Below the pieces are notes generated by a model. That model made no database searches. It was not told the origin of the DNA and saw only the letters and a list, made by a program, of their open reading frames with translations. Positions 35,101 through 40,011 of a stretch of 40,011 bases of DNA are shown here, one piece after another. This DNA is from an uncultured Pseudomonadota bacterium (GTDB taxonomy: Bacteria; Pseudomonadota; Alphaproteobacteria; Rs-D84): assembly GCA_949288265.1 (NCBI GenBank), contig CASEJM010000004.1, forward strand, positions 1 through 40,011. Reading direction: 5' to 3'. The stretch's first letter is position 1. Every line of letters starts with the position of its first letter. The position numbers were made by a program, and so were the translations under genes.

Positions 35101-35407
35101 CTGCACAGGACAAATAGAAGCCTCTGATGAAACAAGTGCATACCCAGAAGGTCAAACATTGAACTGTAGCGGAGACTACATAATAGTTACGAAATCTGGT
35201 CAATATATGTCACCTAAATATACAGGAAGCTCATTCCAGAAACCAAATAATTTCTATCGTGAATCTGAAGATACGCAGACTAGAGGAACTTGTTCAAAGA
35301 CATATATAGAAAAATATTATAAATGGTACTGGTTAAAGGGAAGCGGCGACACAGCGGATCAGTGTAACGTTCAAAATCCTACTAATTGGTTATTAAGATA
35401 TAATTAA
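32153..35407 (+). CDS. Large secreted CX6C-repeat protein (long paralogue)
   Basis: A 1084-residue exported protein of unknown function. The signal peptide (1-26) ends CANA. Residues about 27-205 are Ser/Thr/Arg/Asn low complexity. From about 222 a Cys domain begins KCREVYYSCMDEFC...RCACSSRV, the same as in the protein at 190. The mature part has about 40 Cys. The spacing CX6C recurs: CREVYYSC, CGTDLQKC, CTTLTTQC, CTEVQSAC, CREVGRAC, CWNEVLSC. These pairs are embedded in helical, acidic stretches, suggesting a row of disulfide-clamped helices. The last about 250 residues are different: Cys/Gly-rich with SCGPGYISYWDAS, like the protein at 16610. The start has TAAGG abutting the ATG. It begins 75 bases after tRNA-Leu. 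A surface or periplasmic structural role is likely but not shown. Confidence 0.85.
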   Translation: MKGIKLLFIGCLTSLAFATFTCANAEDSMEAARSATRRNQSTTVFRQQTENDTDSQTASSSSVSRTTNLSTSGTGVAARDRSATNTSRTSVVVRDNGTRTNASSEEITQSVSARTTSSVMPRTTTSSTNVVSSPSRTAITRTPTATVQRTSSTPTRNTTIQSSNSRNATTNVSRSASINRSSTTSSSSSSARSATVTSAGRLSRAGTITAEEIINRDSTKCREVYYSCMDEFCANKDSQLKRCACSSRVNEFDSIKAQLAQVEDKLLDFNQRLLTVNMDKEDAEAIFEATEGELAFQKEDKSDSKKLLDEISKKLNTTFDTSTFDSKLAPISLSLNVDAAFDSVDSMAGYSTTAKTGTDLYRAALPVCREMALEICTQDELDIVESGYQMAIEQDCNTVSKAYQSQQDLAREKIREGSALLDISRLDIYQERNSDDILTCKKKMLDMLSNTSVCGTDLQKCLDISGQYIDPSTGEAILTSNLANLGNLITRPDKTQTWTNAPGNEKFVTYLNSKKMFLESATENCQDIADFVWDQFIEDALAQIKLAQENKLEEVRQSCTTLTTQCLTESAESLEEFDARALSIFGVEADKTVKQMCTEVQSACTALLDTIDGGQEWNTGMTDIATDKTYETILQTCREVGRACIIQSCKSISGNFGLCENIQTSVNRKAIINRTACWNEVLSCVESAGIDAINNITRLQSKSIDEQNGAFYTELYGTYNIADITNDELEADFKKEESCIIGENGNCIYDICAKECGFDSAAQTYTKKDSDKCQVCRLAEKVWGNCEAHPAVSLQQEDSHNQIKIPVKTFDNESQETLLSWFAKNTNTENVIDSCRDTSCGPGYISYWDASTQSSVCVPRSSVSDDGEICPSTFWQVNINGFFNCCKTDGNVSGSRDAFGNCCLGTTLGVGTNKINGVKWDTTKGYWDSNATPTELPKSNTSYKGTLSEDMDGGLCLPNNAKFVMSFPLSGTYYGNSGIGFLFCTGQIEASDETSAYPEGQTLNCSGDYIIVTKSGQYMSPKYTGSSFQKPNNFYRESEDTQTRGTCSKTYIEKYYKWYWLKGSGDTADQCNVQNPTNWLLRYN

Positions 35408-35408
35408 C

Positions 35409-35449
35409 AAAAAAACACAGCATTTTATTAAAAAGATAAAATGCTGTGT
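35409..35449 (-). terminator. pth terminator
   Basis: ACACAGCATTTTAT (35415-35428) and its perfect 14-base complement (35436-35449) form a long stem with a 7-base loop. On the minus strand a T-run follows. On the plus strand it directly follows the 32153 gene but lacks a T-tract. Confidence 0.8.
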
Positions 35450-35465
35450 GAACAAAAATAGAAAC

Positions 35466-35984
35466 TTACAATTTAATTTTCAATATAGTTTCATCTATTA
35501 CTTTTTTTTCTGCATCTGTAAACCTACCTAATACCCAATCTGCGGGATCAATTTGCAACGCAAAATCACGAGGGTGACCTATTCCGATTCGAATACGATG
35601 GTATTCAGAACCAACAGCAGTGTCTATTGATTTTATTCCATTATGCCCGGCGCTACTTCCCCCTGTTTTTTCTTTTATAGTACCTAGTTTTAAATCCATA
35701 TCGTCATGAATCACAACCAAATTTTCTAGCGGAATTTTATAAAAAGCCATGATTTCCGCAACCGCTTTTCCACTGTTATTCATAAAAGTTTGCGGTAAAG
35801 CAAATATTATTCTATGACCGTTCATATTTAATGAATAAGTCAAAGCATCATGTTCTTTACGCCACAAGGCATCTTCTGGAACAAAATGCCGCACGGCGAC
35901 AAAACCAACATTATGACGAGTACGGTCATATTTAGTTCCTGGATTACCAAGTCCGACTATTAAAATTGGTTTATTTTCTTGCAT
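35466..35984 (-). CDS. pth: Peptidyl-tRNA hydrolase
   Basis: A 172-residue Pth, which releases peptides from prematurely dropped peptidyl-tRNA. Family motifs: VGLGNPGTKYDRTRHNVGF with the catalytic His (about 24), PQTFMNNSGKAV, VIHDDMDL with the conserved Asp (about 97), and GGSSAGHNGIKSI. It is slightly shorter than the usual about 190. An AGAGAT-like site precedes the ATG. It is divergent from the barrel gene at 36030. Confidence 0.96.
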   Translation of the reverse strand: MQENKPILIVGLGNPGTKYDRTRHNVGFVAVRHFVPEDALWRKEHDALTYSLNMNGHRIIFALPQTFMNNSGKAVAEIMAFYKIPLENLVVIHDDMDLKLGTIKEKTGGSSAGHNGIKSIDTAVGSEYHRIRIGIGHPRDFALQIDPADWVLGRFTDAEKKVIDETILKIKL

Positions 35985-36029
35985 ATAAATCTCTTTTTTT
36001 TATTATAATATCACATAAAGGAGAAAAAT

Positions 36030-36566
36030 ATGAAATTAAAATATGCGAGTTTTCTAACCGCTTTTTTCATTATATTTTATGGTCTAAACGCAAATGCTGG
36101 TACTTTATTTGATTTATATGCTGGCGCGACAATAGGTGCCGGTGCCGCAACAACGTTTTTTAATAGCGAACAAGAAACACATTCCGCACAATCATATGGT
36201 GCAATTATCGGGATAGATATACCAGTCTTTCGCTTTGAATTAGAATATGACTATATGCAACCAAACAATGCGAACTTACATCTTGGCATGATAAATGCTT
36301 ATGCTAAATTACCTACTCCGATTATAAATCCGTATCTTGGTATTGGTATAGGAAATGTATTTGGTGGTAAAGCCGGTGAAATTGATATTGACTCTGTAAC
36401 CACTTATCAAGCAATGCTTGGAGCCACATTTGATATTCCTGTATTACCAATTAAAATTGATGCAGAAGGTCGTGCTTTATACGCTCACGACTTATACAAC
36501 ATCGAAAGCGTAAATCATGATTTACTGCAGTATGAATTACGTTTAAAATTAAGATACATATTCTAG
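36030..36566 (+). CDS. Small outer-membrane beta-barrel protein
   Basis: A 178-residue protein: signal peptide 1-23 (ending NANA), then about eight amphipathic strands with Gly turns (FDLYAGATIGAGAATTFF, SYGAIIGIDIPVFRFELEYDYM, NPYLGIGIGNVFGG, YELRLKLRYIF), ending in Phe. This is the size and pattern of an OmpA-like 8-stranded porin-family barrel (opacity/Omp25-like). AAAGGAG lies 6 bases before the ATG, and a TATAAT is at 36004-36009. polA follows after 9 bases, so the two are probably co-transcribed. Confidence 0.82.
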   Translation: MKLKYASFLTAFFIIFYGLNANAGTLFDLYAGATIGAGAATTFFNSEQETHSAQSYGAIIGIDIPVFRFELEYDYMQPNNANLHLGMINAYAKLPTPIINPYLGIGIGNVFGGKAGEIDIDSVTTYQAMLGATFDIPVLPIKIDAEGRALYAHDLYNIESVNHDLLQYELRLKLRYIF

Positions 36567-36575
36567 GGTATTAAG

Positions 36576-39362
36576 ATGCTGACGCTGATTGATGGTAATT
36601 CTATATTATTTCGTGCGTATTATGGCGTACACAGCCGTCTGACACGTTCGGACGGAACCCCAACAGGTGCAGTATATGGCTTCTTTAATATGGTACTGCC
36701 GTTATTAGCTTCAGCAAAACCTAGTGATTCGTTCGTATGCGTTTTTGATGCGTCACGTATATCTTTCAGACAAGATATTTATCCAGCATATAAAGCGAAT
36801 CGACAAGAAACCCCAGCTGATTTAATATCTCAGTCTTATCTTGTACGAGAAGGGGCCGCTGCAATGGGAATACCTGTTTTATGTATTCCTGGGGTTGAAG
36901 CAGATGATGTAATTGCGACATTAGCTCAAAAAAATTGCAACCGCCATGACGCCACCCGAATAATTACCAGCGATAAAGACTTAATGCAACTAGTATCGGA
37001 TTGCGTTTTCTTATATGATGGTATGAAAGAAAAGGAAATACGGGAACCGCAGGTACTAGAAAAATTTGGTGTTCTTCCATATCAAGTAATTGACGTTCAA
37101 AGTCTTATGGGCGATTCGTCTGATAATGTTCCTGGTGTTCCTGGCATTGGTCCAAAAACAGCATCTGAATTAATAAATCAATTTGGATCCTTAAATGATT
37201 TATACGAAAATCTAGATAAAGTTAAAAATGCACGTATTCAGGGGCTTTTACGTGATAATCGTGACAGCGCGTATATATCGAAACAGTTAGTTACGCTAAA
37301 AACAGACGTTGATCTGACAGGTTTAAAAATAGAACCTTTTATATTTAATACACCCGAAGCGTTAAAATTCGTACGAGAAAAATTAGAAAGCAACTCGTTA
37401 TCGGCTAAAATAGAAAAATTATTTCCGCTAGATAAATTTAACACTGGCCAGCAACCTATTCCGTTTGAATATTCAGGTTCTGTCTGTGAAACGCCGACAA
37501 ATATCAAAAGCATAGAAACGAATCAGAAAATATATGACAAAAAATTACTTACGTTTGAAACGATAAGCACTATAGACGAACTAGACAATTTTTTATCTGG
37601 CGTAAAAGAAGTAATTGCCATAGATACAGAAACAACCGGTTTAAATTATTTAGATGCCAAAATAGTCGGTATATCTTTAGCAACAAACAATTCGCACGGT
37701 GTTTATATTCCGATTCGCCACCGTACAACCAATAATGATTTATTTACCAGCAACGAAATCGCACCCAACCAATTAGATATAAATACTGTACACAAAAAAT
37801 TATGGCCGATACTTACTAATAAAAAAATTACAAAAGTTGGTCATAACTTAAAATATGATCTGCACATATTGGCAAATGAAAATTGGGACATAGATAAAAT
37901 ATCACCAATTGATGATACCATGTTAATATCCTATGCTTTACATGGAACACTTCATGGTCACGGATTGGATGAATTGGCTCAGAAATACCTTTCGCATACA
38001 AATATATCTTTTTCATCTTTGTTTCCACCCAAAACCCGTGATGCAGATATGCACTTTGATTCGTTAGATATATCTGCTGCGACCCCTTATGCAGCAGAAG
38101 ACGCAACGATTTGTATGGCGCTATATAAACTTATGCGCCCAGAATTAGATAAAAATGAAAAACTACGCCATCTTTATGAAACTTGTGATTTGCCATTAAT
38201 GCCTATTTTAGTAAAGATGGAACGCAACGGCGTTCTGGTAAATAAAACAGGGCTACAGCAATTATCAAACGTATTTCATAATCAATTATCAGAATTAGAA
38301 TCTGAAATCTGGGAATTAGCAGGACATGAATTTAATATCGCCAGCCCAAAGCAATTAGGAGTAATTTTATTTGATGAATTAAACCTGCCGGCAAATAAGA
38401 AACGTTCAACTGATGCTGATGCCTTAAACGATTTAATGGACGCACATCCAATAATAGAAAAAATATTAAATTGGCGCTCTATTGCAAAACTGGCGGGCAC
38501 ATACGCAGACGCATTGCCGCGCCAAATTGCATCAGACGGTCGAATTCATACCACATATTTACAGACCAGCACTAATACAGGTCGCTTATCAAGCCGTGAC
38601 CCTAACCTGCAAAACATACCAATAAAAACTGACCTTGGCGAAGAAATCAGAAAATGCTTTATTGCGCCAGATGGTAAAGTTTTAATCTCTGCGGATTATT
38701 CACAAATTCAACTGCGGTTATTAGCAGATGTTGCAAACGTTCATACATTCAAAGAAACTTTTAATGCCGGTAAAGACATACATGAACAAACTGCACGCCA
38801 AATATTCGGCATTAAAGAAGGTAATCCTGTACCAAAAGATTTAAGACGTGCCGCAAAAACAGTTAATTTTTCTATCATATATGGAATATCTTCATTTGGT
38901 TTATCTGGTCAGCTTGGTGTATCTCGAGCAGAAGCACAAGAAATCATAAACGCGTACATGGCAGGTTTACCGGAAGTAAAAGATTATATTGAAAAAATAA
39001 AAAACTTTGCGATGCAGCATGCCTGTGTTTACACGCCGTGGGGGCGCAGAATAGAATTACCAGAAGTAAAGAATCCGCGCATGCGTGGGTACGCGATGCG
39101 CGCCGCGGTCAACGCCCCTATTCAAGGATTTGAAGCAGACCTGATGCGATGTGCAATGGTAAATATAGATAAAGAAATAATAAAACCAAATGCAGATAAA
39201 ATTTGCATGATCATGCAAGTACATGATGAAATAATTTTTGAGTGTGATGAAAGCGCGGCCGAAGAATTTGCAAAGAAAATTGAATTTGCAATGGAAAACG
39301 TTACAAAATTATCCGTACCATTGGCTGCAGATTATGTTATTGGTAAAGTATGGGGAAAATAA
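36576..39362 (+). CDS. polA: DNA polymerase I
   Basis: A 928-residue replicative repair polymerase with all three activities. The 5'-3' exonuclease domain (1 to about 290) has LIDGNSILFRAYYG, YKANR and GDSSDNVPGVPGIGPKTA. The 3'-5' proofreading domain (about 330-520) keeps AIDTETTGL, GHNLKYDLHIL and YAAEDA, so it appears active. The polymerase domain (about 540-928) has TGRLSSRDPNLQNIP, DYSQIQLRLLAD (motif A), RRAAKTVNFSIIYG (motif B), and MQVHDEIIFE (motif C). It removes RNA primers and fills repair gaps. The start follows the upstream stop by 9 bases. A terminator ends the unit. Confidence 0.98.
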   Translation: MLTLIDGNSILFRAYYGVHSRLTRSDGTPTGAVYGFFNMVLPLLASAKPSDSFVCVFDASRISFRQDIYPAYKANRQETPADLISQSYLVREGAAAMGIPVLCIPGVEADDVIATLAQKNCNRHDATRIITSDKDLMQLVSDCVFLYDGMKEKEIREPQVLEKFGVLPYQVIDVQSLMGDSSDNVPGVPGIGPKTASELINQFGSLNDLYENLDKVKNARIQGLLRDNRDSAYISKQLVTLKTDVDLTGLKIEPFIFNTPEALKFVREKLESNSLSAKIEKLFPLDKFNTGQQPIPFEYSGSVCETPTNIKSIETNQKIYDKKLLTFETISTIDELDNFLSGVKEVIAIDTETTGLNYLDAKIVGISLATNNSHGVYIPIRHRTTNNDLFTSNEIAPNQLDINTVHKKLWPILTNKKITKVGHNLKYDLHILANENWDIDKISPIDDTMLISYALHGTLHGHGLDELAQKYLSHTNISFSSLFPPKTRDADMHFDSLDISAATPYAAEDATICMALYKLMRPELDKNEKLRHLYETCDLPLMPILVKMERNGVLVNKTGLQQLSNVFHNQLSELESEIWELAGHEFNIASPKQLGVILFDELNLPANKKRSTDADALNDLMDAHPIIEKILNWRSIAKLAGTYADALPRQIASDGRIHTTYLQTSTNTGRLSSRDPNLQNIPIKTDLGEEIRKCFIAPDGKVLISADYSQIQLRLLADVANVHTFKETFNAGKDIHEQTARQIFGIKEGNPVPKDLRRAAKTVNFSIIYGISSFGLSGQLGVSRAEAQEIINAYMAGLPEVKDYIEKIKNFAMQHACVYTPWGRRIELPEVKNPRMRGYAMRAAVNAPIQGFEADLMRCAMVNIDKEIIKPNADKICMIMQVHDEIIFECDESAAEEFAKKIEFAMENVTKLSVPLAADYVIGKVWGK

Positions 39363-39363
39363 A

Positions 39364-39388
39364 AAAATCCCCATTACGGGGATTTTTA
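39364..39388. terminator. Bidirectional terminator between polA and the DUF805 gene
   Basis: AAAAATCCCC (39364-39373) and GGGGATTTTT (39379-39388) form a 10-bp stem with a 5-base loop and A/T tracts on both sides, between convergent genes. Confidence 0.85.
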
Positions 39389-39871
39389 TTTATTAAACTT
39401 GTGGTACGGATTTCCTTCAACCTTTGTTGGCAAAACCGCGAAAACGAAAAATATAATACTAACAATTATATTAAACGTTTCACATATCGGACTTAATAAC
39501 CATAATAATAACCACCAAGCGCTAAGACCGATATCGTGCAAACGTCGCACGTTCATAGAAATAGAAGGTACTAATACAGCGAACGCAAAAATTAAAAAAC
39601 CAATTGATAAAATCATTGAAATAGGTGACCAAGCCTCAATACCTATACCAACGTCTATGGGAAAACCGCTAACAACGATAAGGAACATCCAGAAAATAGA
39701 AACCAATAAATTCATCAAAAAAGCCCACCAATATTCTGAACGCGAAGAAGTTCCTGCCCATTCTTTATAACCACGCCGCCAGAAAGCACCATAAGCTTCT
39801 ATCATAGAAGAATATTTTTTACTTTCTTTAACCTCTGATTGTTTCCGTGATTTTTTTACAACTTTTTGCAT
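39386..39871 (-). CDS. DUF805-family membrane protein
   Basis: A 161-residue inner-membrane protein. A basic N-terminus (KKSRKQSEVKESKK) precedes the family core: WAGTSSRSEYWWAFLMNLL, then hydrophobic segments at about 50-70, 82-105, 115-135 and 136-152, with the family signature MNVRRLHDIGLSAWWLL and the C-terminal NPYHKF motif. The function of DUF805 proteins is unknown. AAGGAGA lies 6 bases before the ATG, and TATAAT (39901-39906) is upstream. It follows the tRNA-Leu on the same strand but beyond that gene's terminator. Confidence 0.88.
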   Translation of the reverse strand: MQKVVKKSRKQSEVKESKKYSSMIEAYGAFWRRGYKEWAGTSSRSEYWWAFLMNLLVSIFWMFLIVVSGFPIDVGIGIEAWSPISMILSIGFLIFAFAVLVPSISMNVRRLHDIGLSAWWLLLWLLSPICETFNIIVSIIFFVFAVLPTKVEGNPYHKFNK

Positions 39872-39920
39872 AATATTTCTCCTTTATTATGGTAATAGTC
39901 ATTATATCATAAATAGTTGC

Positions 39921-39950
39921 TAAAAAAAAATACCCCGTTAGGGGTATTTT
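39921..39950 (-). terminator. Terminator after tRNA-Leu(CAA)
   Basis: AAAATACCCC (39927-39936) and GGGGTATTTT (39941-39950) form a 10-bp stem with a GTTA loop. On the minus strand nine T residues follow. It lies 6 bases beyond the tRNA CCA end. Confidence 0.85.
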
Positions 39951-39955
39951 ATTTC

Positions 39956-40011
39956 TGGTGGCCCTGGTCGGACTCGAACCGACACTCCTTGCAGAACTTG
40001 ATTTTGAGTCA
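39956..40011 (-). tRNA. tRNA-Leu (anticodon CAA), partial, cut by the window edge
   Basis: Only the 3' part is present. The minus strand reads from the end of the anticodon arm (TGA-CTCAAAA-TCA, anticodon CAA) through a long variable arm, T arm GTCGG-TTCGAGT-CCGAC, acceptor 3' strand CAGGGCC, discriminator A and encoded CCA (39956-39958). The long variable arm fits class II Leu. The D arm and 5' acceptor strand lie outside the window. Confidence 0.85.

Overview
The window looks like an AT-rich chromosomal segment of an anaerobic or micro-oxic alphaproteobacterium with a small genome, most like the uncultured gut-associated lineages. Three things support this. First, there are clear Gram-negative envelope genes: lptC-lptB, bamE, an autotransporter, several outer-membrane barrels and OmpA/peptidoglycan-binding lipoproteins. 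Second, there is a CarD-family regulator of alphaproteobacterial type. Third, a full-length pyruvate:ferredoxin oxidoreductase (nifJ) indicates oxygen-independent pyruvate oxidation. This assignment is an inference from gene content; no 16S gene is present. No insertion sequence, CRISPR array, integrase or intact prophage was seen.

Layout. 1-2.4 kb: tRNA-Pro, a secreted low-complexity/Cys protein translationally coupled to an arginase-family ureohydrolase, then a small overlapping gene pair on the minus strand that resembles a phage two-component spanin (Rz/Rz1). 2.5-4.5 kb: rho (-) and ssb (+), divergent. 4.5-5.3 kb: a hairpin-rich leader RNA with an attenuator-like terminator, followed by a Cys-rich secreted protein. 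5.3-10.2 kb: a very large autotransporter (-). 10.3-11.9 kb: eno plus a small membrane protein. 11.9-14.6 kb (-): a 54-residue gene under a strong promoter with a 13-bp inverted repeat, an OmpA-domain lipoprotein and a secreted protein. 14.7-15.9 kb: lptC-lptB (+). 15.9-21.2 kb (-): carD, a Cys-rich secreted protein, bamE and nifJ. 21.3-26.7 kb (-): an LRR-like repeat protein, ctpA, an EnvC-like factor, tyrS and an unknown protein. 26.8-28.8 kb (-): rpsB-tsf with a structured leader. 28.9-31.9 kb (-): two outer-membrane barrel proteins and one periplasmic protein between them. 32.0-35.4 kb (+): tRNA-Leu with an AAG anticodon and a 1084-residue CX6C-rich secreted protein related to the one at the left edge. 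35.5-39.9 kb: pth (-), a small outer-membrane barrel (+), polA (+), a DUF805 membrane protein (-), and a tRNA-Leu(CAA) cut by the right edge.

How the genes work together. Housekeeping genes (rho, ssb, eno, tyrS, rpsB-tsf, pth, polA, lptBC, bamE, ctpA) are interleaved with a lineage-type set of secreted, Cys-rich or low-complexity proteins and outer-membrane barrels. Most transcription units are short and bounded by recognisable intrinsic terminators. Several have near-consensus sigma70-type promoters with 17-bp spacers.

The most interesting points are the bistable-looking leader before the gene at 4761, the stand-alone spanin-like pair, the inverted-repeat promoter of the 54-residue gene, the tRNA-Leu(AAG), and the pair of CX6C-repeat secreted proteins that each sit beside a tRNA gene. 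All product names come from reading motifs by eye; no database search was run.
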